Shown in pieces: positions 45,498-53,231 of a DNA stretch of 64,000 nt. Each line of letters begins with the position of its first letter. The stretch's first letter is position 1. The notes beneath the pieces are model-generated. The model was not told the DNA's origin. It did no database searches and worked only from the letters and a program-made list of their open reading frames with translations. Both the position numbers and the translations under genes were made by a program. Source of the DNA: Firmicutes bacterium TM09-10 (GTDB lineage: Bacteria; Bacillota; Clostridia; Lachnospirales; Lachnospiraceae); contig QUKC01000001.1 in NCBI GenBank assembly GCA_003481005.1, positions 248,001 through 312,000 on the forward strand, given 5' to 3'.

Positions 45498-45879
45498 ATC
45501 TATCCCCAAGCTCCTCTTTCGCCTGGTGCACGCTCTCTACATATTCCTGTCCCGGCGTCTGCATCAGATACTTCGGCGCCAGAAATGCAGCGTCATGGAG
45601 CTCTTCCAGCGCAGCCTGCTGCTGCCCCGTCGGCACTGTCGGCGCTACTACCCGCGTCTGCCACACGGACATGCAGCCGGTGTATTCTACCAGCCAGAAC
45701 AGCGGCTCCATATTTTTTTCCATTCTGCCGTGCAAAGCGCCGGCATCCATCCCGGTCAGTTCAACCAGCCTGCCAATATGCGACGGCAACGGCTCTTCCA
45801 CACTGCCATCCGGCAGAATCAGACATTCCCCGTTATCTTCATCGTTCTGATGTTTGTGAATAAATTCCAGCGCTGTCAT
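45496..45879 (-). CDS. Uncharacterised 127-residue soluble protein
   Basis: Starts at the ATG at 45879, preceded by GGAGGGG; the longer frame lacks a site. No membrane segment, signal peptide or motif I recognise. Features: MTALEFIHKHQNDEDNGECLI at the start, a middle GRMEKNMEPLFWLVEYTG and an acidic C terminus (AKEELGDR). The frame is well bounded between the isomerase terminator and the plus-strand lipoprotein gene, and its codon use is like its neighbours, so it is likely real. Function unknown. Confidence 0.7.
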   Translation of the reverse strand: MTALEFIHKHQNDEDNGECLILPDGSVEEPLPSHIGRLVELTGMDAGALHGRMEKNMEPLFWLVEYTGCMSVWQTRVVAPTVPTGQQQAALEELHDAAFLAPKYLMQTPGQEYVESVHQAKEELGDR

Positions 45880-46123
45880 GTCGTCCCCTCCCTCCGACGT
45901 TTTTTCTGCTCCCATCGTAACAAAAGCTTCCCGCTTTTTCAAGCCAAACCCCCAAAAGCCCTTTTTTAAATCCTGCCGCATAGCTCATTTTTTTCTGCAC
46001 ATAATAAAAAAACGGAGGCATACAGATTGAAAAATAAAATTTTTCAATCACGAGATTTGTGTCTGCGCGCACTTGACACAAGCTCGATATGCGCAAAAAA
46101 TGTGCGCAGAAATGAGGGAAATT

Positions 46124-46648
46124 ATGAAAAAACTTTCTTTTGCAGGTCCCATTCTTTTCACCACGATTTTGCTGTTCGCTGCGGCATGCGGCAAAAACAC
46201 TGCGGCTGAAACCGTTCCACCCCAGACTCAGATCGCTTCGGAATCTGATTTTTCCGAAGAAACTTCGATGAACGGACAGACTGGCTCCATCACGCCGGAG
46301 AGCAGCGCCACCGATCTTATCGGAAACGCTCCTTCCGAAACGGCGTCCGGCTCCAACTCCAATGGAAACAGCGCAGCCAACGGAACTGCCGCCGAAACAC
46401 AGGACGGTCTGATGTCCGGCAAAACATCCACCGTAACCGGCAAAATTCAGGAAATGAAGGACTTTATGTTCGTCGTCGTTTCCGATGACGGGACACCCCA
46501 CGCATTCTCCTATGATTCCGATAAGCGACCGGACGGGCTCGACCAGATCAAATCCGGCGACCGCGTGACCGTCACCTATACCGGTATTTTATCCGAAATC
46601 GAAAGCTTTACCGGTGAAATTATTTCCATTGAAAAAGTAAAACAGTAA
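46124..46648 (+). CDS. Small putative lipoprotein, unknown function
   Basis: 174 residues from the ATG at 46124 (GAGGGAAATT upstream). N-terminal signal MKKLSFAGPILFTTILLFAAAC gives a lipobox ending at Cys22. A Ser/Thr/Asn-rich linker reaches to about residue 105. The C-terminal 70 residues (VTGKIQEMKDFMFVVVSDDG ... GDRVTVTYTGILSEIESFTGEI) look like a small OB-like beta-barrel domain, seen in other clostridial lipoproteins. Role at the cell surface unknown. Confidence 0.8.
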   Translation: MKKLSFAGPILFTTILLFAAACGKNTAAETVPPQTQIASESDFSEETSMNGQTGSITPESSATDLIGNAPSETASGSNSNGNSAANGTAAETQDGLMSGKTSTVTGKIQEMKDFMFVVVSDDGTPHAFSYDSDKRPDGLDQIKSGDRVTVTYTGILSEIESFTGEIISIEKVKQ

Positions 46649-46659
46649 TAAAATTTTCA

Positions 46660-46705
46660 CAGCCGCTTCCCTGCTGCCGCATCTGCCAGCGCCGGAAAGC
46701 GGCTG
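46660..46705 (-). terminator. Stem-loop between convergent genes
   Basis: Arms CAGCCGCTT and AAGCGGCTG. On the minus strand it is followed after a few bases by an AT-rich TTTTATT stretch; the T-run is imperfect, so termination is uncertain. Confidence 0.5.
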
Positions 46706-46820
46706 TATCCAGGATTTCAATTGATGTTACAATTACGGACTTATTCCGTCCGTGCCGGATGCAGGACATCGTAGAGCCCGTTCCGGCACAGAAAATTCGC
46801 AGACCTACGAAACAGTTACC

Positions 46821-48017
46821 TTACATCACATATTTCATAGCAGAAATTTTCGTCACTTTTCCGTCAGCTTCCCCGGTGCTGTTTTCCGCTCCCTGTGCAG
46901 CTTTTTCCCCGGAAAAAGCCCCGACTCCATCCGACTGCAGCCGCAGGATTCCCTGAAGTTCCTCTGTGCATTCTACTGCACCACAGTCCTTTAAAAACAG
47001 TCTGTCCTTTATCTGCTCTGCCGTCACGCCCTCTACCACTCTGACACAGCCGCAGTCTACAACAGTCAATTCCTTTGCAGCTTCCAGAAGCTTCTGATCA
47101 ACTGCAAGCTCGCCGATATCCCGAAGCAGCTTTCCTTTATAGGTTGTCACCTCGCTGCAGCTTTCGCAGACTGACTCAAAGGCTTCCAGCTCCGACTCCG
47201 GAATCATAGCCTGTCCGATCACCTGCAGATATTCCAACGCAGCAGCAACACCCGTCTGTGCATCCGTTACATTACCTGTGATCAGCAGCTTCTTCCCATA
47301 ACGGCGCACCAGCTTCTGATCCAGGCATACATCGCCCTTTACACAGCTGCAGCCCTCCGGAACCAGAATTATTTCTGCATCCTCATCCAGAAGCAGCGCA
47401 GCAGTGTCTAACAGAGACTCTGCTACGATCGCCTTGCCTGTCAGAATCCGAATATGCTTTTCTGCAAGCTTTTCTACAGCATCTGCATCCAGCAGGTATG
47501 CCTTTCTGTCCGTATAATAAGCTGTATTTTCCTGTGCCCGGGCTGCAAACACCTTGTCTGCAATCAACTCTTTTTCGACAAAAATCGCATCATCCGGATA
47601 AACCGTCATCGCTCCGTTGCAGGTCAGCTTCCCAACGAGTGCTTTTTCGATGCTCTTTGGATAGATTGCTTTACCGTTTACGACAATTTTCACGTAGCTT
47701 TCCAGCGCTTTTTCTGCACCCTTTGCGATCTGCAGCTGCCCGCTTACCGTCAGATAGGTGGGGTCCCCCGCCGGCTCCTGGTCTGTGATCTTATAGACAC
47801 CATTCTGTTCTACCAGTCGGACATTTTCATCTAATTTTTCAACTGCCATTGCATCCAGATCAACCGGATAGCGATGGAAAAGCTCCTGTGTCCTTTCCGT
47901 AATGAACACTGTCATTGCGGAAATATAGATTTTTTCATAGGACTGCAGCGTTTCCTCCGAAACCGTTCTCAGATCGCAGATCATCGTATCGATTGTCAGC
48001 ACTTTTTTTTCTTCCAT
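46821..48017 (-). CDS. Soluble repeat-rich protein paired with an ECF sigma factor
   Basis: 398 residues, no membrane segment or signal peptide. Short beta-rich segments recur, each with a hydrophobic-x-G pattern: YLTVSGQLQIAKGAE, ALVGKLTCNGAMTVYPD, IRILTGKAIVAES, LLITGNVTDAQT, TTYKGKLLRDIGELAV and CGCVRVVEGVTAE. This suggests a solenoid, perhaps beta-helix or bactofilin-like. Several Cys occur as CSC and CGC. It starts 15 bases after the sigma factor stop, where an anti-sigma gene usually stands, but a soluble solenoid is not a standard anti-sigma. Function unknown. Confidence 0.75.
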   Translation of the reverse strand: MEEKKVLTIDTMICDLRTVSEETLQSYEKIYISAMTVFITERTQELFHRYPVDLDAMAVEKLDENVRLVEQNGVYKITDQEPAGDPTYLTVSGQLQIAKGAEKALESYVKIVVNGKAIYPKSIEKALVGKLTCNGAMTVYPDDAIFVEKELIADKVFAARAQENTAYYTDRKAYLLDADAVEKLAEKHIRILTGKAIVAESLLDTAALLLDEDAEIILVPEGCSCVKGDVCLDQKLVRRYGKKLLITGNVTDAQTGVAAALEYLQVIGQAMIPESELEAFESVCESCSEVTTYKGKLLRDIGELAVDQKLLEAAKELTVVDCGCVRVVEGVTAEQIKDRLFLKDCGAVECTEELQGILRLQSDGVGAFSGEKAAQGAENSTGEADGKVTKISAMKYVM

Positions 48018-48032
48018 TTTCGTTTCCCCTTT

Positions 48033-48491
48033 TCATCGCTTGATTTCCGGATAATATTTCTGCAGCCTTCTGCGCGCATTTAACATTCTGCTGCGAACAG
48101 TCGCCGCCGGGATTCCAAACATTTCTCCAAGCTCTGCTGCTGTATAATCTTCAAAATACCGAAGCCAGAACATCGCTCTGTCCTGCGGCTCCAAAATTCC
48201 GCACAGCTGCATTACCATCGGCTTTGTCAGGTCGTCATTCTGAAAGGTTTCTCCCTCCCAGGGCGGCTCTGCCTGTACTCTTCTGGCACGATCAATGCAG
48301 ATATTTTTTGCCGTCCGATACAGCCAGGCCCGGCGCTGATATTCTTCCAGCATCTCCAGCTGACTGCCGTGTTCCATCCCTCTGACAAAGGTTTCCTGCA
48401 CGATATCCTCCGCTGCAGCCTGATCTTCGGTATATTTTCGTATATAACGCACCAGTTCCGGCGCATAGCGCCTGTATAATCCCGCTATCAT
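48033..48491 (-). CDS. ECF-type RNA polymerase sigma factor
   Basis: 152 residues. Region 2 begins IAGLYRRYAPELVRYIRKYT and contains AAEDIVQETFVRGM; region 4 is DRAMFWLRYFEDYTAAELGEMFGIPAATVRSRMLNARRRLQKY. No extra domains. Directs a regulon that is not visible here; its partner is probably the soluble repeat protein encoded 15 bases downstream. The ATG overlaps the stop of an upstream open frame (ATGA). Confidence 0.92.
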   Translation of the reverse strand: MIAGLYRRYAPELVRYIRKYTEDQAAAEDIVQETFVRGMEHGSQLEMLEEYQRRAWLYRTAKNICIDRARRVQAEPPWEGETFQNDDLTKPMVMQLCGILEPQDRAMFWLRYFEDYTAAELGEMFGIPAATVRSRMLNARRRLQKYYPEIKR

Positions 48492-48609
48492 TTATCCAGT
48501 TTGATCCTTTCCTTGACCGGAACGTCTTCCGGCATCCTGTACAGGAGCAGCTTTGTAATTCTGCTTTCATTAGGAAAACGAATGGCAGGGGCAAAGTGTT
48601 GTAAAAAAT

Positions 48610-49563
48610 TTACACAACCAGGTTGCGTCCCTCTCCGCTGATAAATGCTGCGATATTTTTACAGGTTTCCTCTACGCAGCGTTCCCGCGCTTCGATGCTC
48701 GCCCAGGCCATATGCGGCGTCAGCTGCAGCTTTCCGGTTTCTTTCAGCGTCGCCAGGGGGTTATCTGCAAGGATCGGCTCCTTTTCGAACACATCCGTGC
48801 CCACTCCTCTGATCTCTCCGTTCACCAACGCCTCATACAGCGCATCCGTATCCACAACCGCACCGCGCGCCACATTGATCAACACTGCGCTCTTTTTCAT
48901 TTTGGAAAAAGCGTCCGCATTCATCAGGTGAAACGTTTTGTCGCTCAGCGGACAGTGCAGCGACAAAATATCTGACTGTGCCAGCAGGGTATCCCAATCC
49001 ACCCGTTCATAGTCCTTACAGTCGCTGTGTCCTGAGGTTGCATAAAAAATAACCTTGCAGCCCAGTGCTTCTGCCGCCTTCGCAACCCGTCTCCCGATAT
49101 TTCCCATTCCGGCGATGCCCCAGGTCTTTCCCTCCAGCTCATACCAGGGTTTAAAATGAGCAAACCGGGGCTGTGATGCATACGCGCCGGATTTTACGTA
49201 ATTATCATAATACGGCAGGTTTTCCAGCACAGAGAGCGCCAGAGCAACTGTATGCTGCGCAACTGCAGCCGTCGAATAATTCCGCGCGTTTGCCACATGG
49301 ATGCCTCTGTTTTTACAATATTCAATATCTACGTTATCATAGCCGGTGGAAAGCTGACAGATCATCTTCACCTGCTTTGCATCCTTCATTGTGGATTCAT
49401 TCATCGGACTTTTGTTTGCCACAACGATATTTGCGTCCGCGATCCGTTCCGCCACCAGCTCATCCGGTGTGCTATTGTAAAAATCCACCTCGCCAAACTG
49501 CTTTATCGCTTCGACGCAGACATCCTCACCGACACTGCTTCTGTCTAATACTACAATCTTCAT
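48610..49563 (-). CDS. D-2-hydroxyacid dehydrogenase (hydroxypyruvate/glycerate type)
   Basis: 317 residues. NAD-binding motif GMGNIGRRVAKAAEALG about residue 150; catalytic Arg in LINVARGAVVD, Glu in the following strand, and His in LTPHMAW. Full length for the family. GAGAGG precedes the ATG. Likely reduces hydroxypyruvate or a related 2-keto acid with NAD(P)H; exact substrate not determined by sequence. Its stop is about 120 bases from the sigma factor start. Confidence 0.9.
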   Translation of the reverse strand: MKIVVLDRSSVGEDVCVEAIKQFGEVDFYNSTPDELVAERIADANIVVANKSPMNESTMKDAKQVKMICQLSTGYDNVDIEYCKNRGIHVANARNYSTAAVAQHTVALALSVLENLPYYDNYVKSGAYASQPRFAHFKPWYELEGKTWGIAGMGNIGRRVAKAAEALGCKVIFYATSGHSDCKDYERVDWDTLLAQSDILSLHCPLSDKTFHLMNADAFSKMKKSAVLINVARGAVVDTDALYEALVNGEIRGVGTDVFEKEPILADNPLATLKETGKLQLTPHMAWASIEARERCVEETCKNIAAFISGEGRNLVV

Positions 49564-49676
49564 GTGTTCCTCTCATTTCTGCGGCTCGTTCCTTCGACCG
49601 CCTGGGTTCTTTTTCATCCGGCGTATTCGCGCCGTCTGCTGTTTTCCTATAAGAGTAGCAAAAAACGCACAGCACT

Positions 49677-50330
49677 TCAAGCCAGAAACTCCTGCAAAAG
49701 CTCTGTCAACTCGGACTCAGCTGCCCCGGGTTCCTGCATTCTGCGGACAGCAGCGGTTTGCCCCACGCTCTCGACCTCTCTACGCACCTCCCGCTCCTGC
49801 TCATCCAGATAGTCATTATCCCGCTTTACCTGCGCCAGCCGCTCCGACATACGATTTTCCAGAAAATCCGCCAGCGTGATTTTCAGTTCCTCTGCCGTCG
49901 ACGCCGTATCGATCATCCCAATCACCGCAAAATACAGATACAGACTCAAAAACGCCTGCAGATAAAACCAGATCACATTCCCAAGCGTCTGTCCGCCCAT
50001 CAGCCCCATGCAGGCTCCGATTCCGTCTGCAAAAACAGACAGAAGCAAAAGCTGCCCGCCAAGTCTGTCCCAGAACCGCAGGCTGAACCGTCCGAATTTC
50101 AACTGTCGCAGAAATTTTTCCACATAAACCGATGTATTCATCCTGCCGCCGTTTAATTCGCACAGGCTGCTGTATTTCAACACGCATTGTCGTAAAATTG
50201 TATTCGGTGAAACAGAAAGATTCGCCGTTTCCCCAAGCAGCCGTTTCAGCCGCATACCCGGAAAAAATCTGCATAAAATACTAAAAAACAAAAGCGCCGC
50301 TGCTGTTCCCATCAAAAGATATCTTGTCAT
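49677..50330 (-). CDS. Uncharacterised membrane protein, 217 residues
   Basis: Start at the ATG at 50330 with GGAGG upstream. Hydrophobic segment at the N terminus (RYLLMGTAAALLFFSILCRF), two more around residues 100-145 (GGQLLLLSVFADGIGACMGLMGG; LQAFLSLYLYFAVIGMI), then a charged coiled-coil-like C-terminal tail of about 70 residues. No known family recognised. The layout vaguely recalls pilus-assembly F-type membrane proteins, and a Tad operon lies 2 kb away, but there is no motif to support that. Confidence 0.7.
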   Translation of the reverse strand: MTRYLLMGTAAALLFFSILCRFFPGMRLKRLLGETANLSVSPNTILRQCVLKYSSLCELNGGRMNTSVYVEKFLRQLKFGRFSLRFWDRLGGQLLLLSVFADGIGACMGLMGGQTLGNVIWFYLQAFLSLYLYFAVIGMIDTASTAEELKITLADFLENRMSERLAQVKRDNDYLDEQEREVRREVESVGQTAAVRRMQEPGAAESELTELLQEFLA

Positions 50331-50474
50331 GCTTTCCTCCATCCTGCTTTCCTGCGTCCTGATGCCGCGCAGGTTCCGCTTTTTCTTTAGTATAAGGCCC
50401 CTGGATTCCCGGCTGCAATCCTCGCAGGCGCACAATCGATTTCCAATTTCCGCCTTTCTTTTTCACAGGAAAAC

Positions 50475-50483
50475 TGCTATAAT
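50475..50483 (+). promoter_or_regulatory. Extended -10 promoter of the TSCPD-murG unit
   Basis: TGCTATAAT is a consensus extended -10 element, 53 bases before the TSCPD start codon; the -35 region (TTTCTT) is weak. Confidence 0.6.
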
Positions 50484-50535
50484 CCCTATCGGAACAAGAA
50501 AATCGAATTTTCGACGGCAAAACAAGGAGGATTCT

Positions 50536-50787
50536 ATGACCTACAAGACAAAAGGTACCTGCTCTACCATGATCGATATCGAGATGGAACCGGATCAGCA
50601 TACAATCAAATCTGTCGCTTTTACCGGCGGCTGCAACGGCAACTTAAAAGGCATTTCCAGCCTGGTAGTCGGCATGAAAGCCGAGGACGCAATCGCACGT
50701 TTAAAGGGTATTAAATGCGGCTTCAAGCCCACGTCATGTCCTGATCAGCTCGCCCGCGCGCTGGAAGAAATCGTGCAGGCGCAGTAA
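50536..50787 (+). CDS. TSCPD-domain protein (TIGR03905 type)
   Basis: 83 residues from the ATG at 50536, preceded by AAGGAGG. Sequence has FTGGCNGNLKGIS and the diagnostic TSCPDQLA near the C terminus. This stand-alone domain also occurs at the end of some B12-dependent ribonucleotide reductases; the free version is uncharacterised, perhaps metal or nucleotide related. It stands 37 bases before murG and probably shares its transcript. Confidence 0.9.
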   Translation: MTYKTKGTCSTMIDIEMEPDQHTIKSVAFTGGCNGNLKGISSLVVGMKAEDAIARLKGIKCGFKPTSCPDQLARALEEIVQAQ

Positions 50788-50824
50788 TTTTTACGACAGA
50801 AAGTAATTTTGAGGAGATCCCATC

Positions 50825-51892
50825 ATGAGTAAAAAAATCGTACTTACCGGTGGCGGAACAGCCGGTCATATTACCCCGAATATTGCCCTTCTTCCCGAAC
50901 TCGAAAAAGCCGGCTACGAGGTATTTTATATCGGTTCCTATGACGGAATGGAAAAACGCCTGATGGCAGATTACCACATTCCTTATTACGGCATCGCTAC
51001 CGGCAAATTCCGGCGGTATTTTGACCTGAAAAACTTCTCAGATCCGTTCCGCGTACTCAAGGGATTTTCCGAAGCCCGTAAAATTTTAAAAGAGCTGCAG
51101 CCAGACGTTGTTTTTTCCAAAGGCGGATTCGTATCTGTCCCGGTTGTGCGCGCTGCCGCTTCCCTGAAAATTCCATGCGTTATCCATGAATCCGATATGA
51201 CACCCGGACTTGCCAACAAGCTCTGTATCCCGGTTGCCCGAAAGGTCTGCTGCAACTTCCCGGAAACCTTAAAATCGCTTCCGGCTGAAAAGAGTATCCT
51301 GACCGGCTCCCCGATCCGCGAAGAACTGCTGCACGGAAATAAAGAGGCAGCAAGGAAGCTCTGCGGTTTTCATTCCGACAAGCCGGTTCTGATGATCATC
51401 GGCGGCTCCCTTGGCTCTGCGGTCATCAATCAGTCCGTCCGCGAAGCGCTTCCAAAGCTTCTGGATGATTTCCAGATCGTGCACATCTGCGGCAAGGATA
51501 AAATTGACAACCTGTTATTAAAAACACCCGGCTACAAGCAGTTCGAATATGTAAAAGACGATTTAAAGGACATCTTCGCCATGGCGGACATCGTCGTTTC
51601 CCGCGCAGGTGCAAATGCAATCTGTGAGCTGCTCGCCCTCAAAAAGCCCAATCTGCTGATTCCGCTTTCTGCAGGTGCAAGCCGCGGCGACCAGATTTTA
51701 AACGCACGCTCCTTTGAGGCACAGGGCTTCTCCATGGTGATCGATGAAGACTACCTGTCACCCGGTCTTCTGATAGAAAAAGTGCATGCACTGTACGGCT
51801 CCAGACAGACCTATATTGACGCGATGGGAAAAAGCCGCCAGACCAATGCAATTCCTTCTATTCTGGAAATTATAAACGAGATAACGGGCTGA
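50825..51892 (+). CDS. murG: Peptidoglycan lipid II synthase MurG
   Basis: 355 residues. N-terminal GGGTAGHITPNIAL is the MurG G loop; GGFVSVPVVRAA, HESDMTPGLANK, IGGSLGS and SRAGANAICELLALKKPNLLIPL are conserved in UDP-GlcNAc transferases. Family reaction: adds GlcNAc to lipid I at the inner face of the membrane to give lipid II. Not in a division-cell-wall cluster here, and a second MurG elsewhere is possible, since stand-alone murG genes of this length occur in clostridia. GGAG precedes the ATG. Confidence 0.93.
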   Translation: MSKKIVLTGGGTAGHITPNIALLPELEKAGYEVFYIGSYDGMEKRLMADYHIPYYGIATGKFRRYFDLKNFSDPFRVLKGFSEARKILKELQPDVVFSKGGFVSVPVVRAAASLKIPCVIHESDMTPGLANKLCIPVARKVCCNFPETLKSLPAEKSILTGSPIREELLHGNKEAARKLCGFHSDKPVLMIIGGSLGSAVINQSVREALPKLLDDFQIVHICGKDKIDNLLLKTPGYKQFEYVKDDLKDIFAMADIVVSRAGANAICELLALKKPNLLIPLSAGASRGDQILNARSFEAQGFSMVIDEDYLSPGLLIEKVHALYGSRQTYIDAMGKSRQTNAIPSILEIINEITG

Positions 51893-51950
51893 ATTTCCGA
51901 CATATAGAAAACAAGAGGACGCATGCTCTGCAAACCCTTCAGGGCTATAT

Positions 51951-51985
51951 ACAATAGAATGCACGCTTTGCGAGCATTCTATTGT
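51951..51985 (+). repeat. 35-bp hairpin repeat A, copy 4
   Basis: Perfect outer arms ACAATAGAATGC/GCATTCTATTGT, loop TTT. Followed by CATGAATAAAAA and the long structured element at 51993. It is 58 bases after the murG stop. Confidence 0.93.
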
Positions 51986-51992
51986 CATGAAT

Positions 51993-52092
51993 AAAAAGCG
52001 CTGTGCAAATGAACGATTCGGCAGAAAACAGCCTTTCCTTTTAGGAACGGCAGTTTTCAGACTCCGGATACATCAAATGCACAGCGCTTTTT
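51993..52092. terminator. Long two-level hairpin between convergent murG and HIT genes
   Basis: Outer arms AAAAAGCGCTGTGCA (51993-52007) and TGCACAGCGCTTTTT (52078-52092) are a perfect 15-bp match. Inside, GAAAAC-GCC-TTCCT pairs with AGGAA-GGC-GTTTTC, with single symmetric mismatches. A-run on one side and T-run on the other would allow termination from both directions, but the 70-base interior is unusual for a terminator. Confidence 0.75.
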
Positions 52093-52125
52093 CCTGATAT
52101 TTGAGAGGATGAACGTGCGTCTGTC

Positions 52126-52536
52126 TTATCCAAGAATTTCTTCTTTTACAGCTGCCAGCTCTTCTGCGGTCGGGCTGGTCTGCTTCCAGTTGATGGTCTG
52201 TCCGTCATTTTCATATCTGGGAATCAGGTGGATATGGAAATGAGGAACAGTCTGTCCTGCTGTCGCACCATTATTCTGAACGAGGTTAAAGCCATCGCAG
52301 TGCAGCTTCTCCGTCATCTGACCTGCCATCTTTTTCGCCAGGGAAAATGCTTTCTGACACCAGTCATCCGGCAGCTCATAAAGATTTCCAAAATGCTCCT
52401 TCGGCATCACGAGGGCATGTCCCTTTGTCGCAGGTCCAAGATCCAGGATCACGCGGAAGCTGTCGTCTTCATACAACGTATTGGACGGAATCTCTCCGTT
52501 TGCAATTTTACAGAAAATACAATCTTCTTTTTTCAT
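52126..52536 (-). CDS. HIT-family protein
   Basis: 136 residues. N-terminal CIFCKIANGEIPS and the C-terminal triad HFHIHLIPR (HxHxH) define a histidine-triad nucleotide hydrolase/transferase of the Hint group. Cytosolic. Its start lies 29 bases inside the end of the rhomboid gene. Substrates are probably AMP- or lysyl-linked purine nucleotides; role in this operon is not known. Confidence 0.95.
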   Translation of the reverse strand: MKKEDCIFCKIANGEIPSNTLYEDDSFRVILDLGPATKGHALVMPKEHFGNLYELPDDWCQKAFSLAKKMAGQMTEKLHCDGFNLVQNNGATAGQTVPHFHIHLIPRYENDGQTINWKQTSPTAEELAAVKEEILG

Positions 52537-53185
52537 GTGAAAATCCCTTCTTTCTAAATACCGGCGGTATAATGCTTAATAAAAATCCAAGAAGAAAACC
52601 GCTCAACAGTCCGCCTACATGCGCCGCATTGTTCACATACGCACTGCCAAACCCTGCATACAGAGACAGGACAACAGCGAATACCGCTCTTTTCAGGGAA
52701 ATTCCCGCAGCCGCTCCTTTTTTGACAATTACCAGAAAAAGCAACGCACCCGTCAGCCCGAAAACCGCTCCGCTGGCTCCGATCGATTCATAAAAGCTTC
52801 CGGTTGAAAGCTCATATGCCGCAGAAAGCAGATTTCCGAAAATCGCAGAGCCAAAATACAGGATCAGAAAGCGCACCTTTCCAAGGCATCTTTCCACCAC
52901 ATCGCCGCAGCAGTAGAGCAGCAGCATGTTGTTGAGCAGATGCTCGACGTCGGCATGCAGAAATGCAGCCGTAATCAGTCGATAAAACCCGCTGTGCTCA
53001 TAGAGAAGATACACCACGCTGAAGCAGCCCTCCGATTCCATCCATTCTCCTGCTTTGGGCAGGATCAGTCCGATCAGAAAAAGAATGACATTCAACGCTA
53101 CCAGCACCACTGTACAATAAGGGATTTGGTTCTTTGCTCTGCCAGCTTCCATCCCGTTGTTTTCCATCGTTTCCCGGTATGCCAT
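52508..53185 (-). CDS. Rhomboid-family intramembrane serine protease
   Basis: 225 residues, six hydrophobic segments. Catalytic Ser in GASGAVFGLTG and catalytic His in NNAAHVGGLLSGFLLGF; HADVEHLLNNMLLLY (loop His and Asn) is also present, so it should be active. Cleaves membrane-embedded substrates. It follows the FHA gene by 46 bases and overlaps the HIT gene, so it may be co-transcribed with the Tad pilus operon, whose pilin-like proteins are possible substrates, though this is only a guess. Confidence 0.94.
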   Translation of the reverse strand: MAYRETMENNGMEAGRAKNQIPYCTVVLVALNVILFLIGLILPKAGEWMESEGCFSVVYLLYEHSGFYRLITAAFLHADVEHLLNNMLLLYCCGDVVERCLGKVRFLILYFGSAIFGNLLSAAYELSTGSFYESIGASGAVFGLTGALLFLVIVKKGAAAGISLKRAVFAVVLSLYAGFGSAYVNNAAHVGGLLSGFLLGFLLSIIPPVFRKKGFSHEKRRLYFL

Positions 53186-53231
53186 AGCCGTTTTCCTCCT
53201 GAAATGAGGGTATCACTTACCTGTCCTGGTG

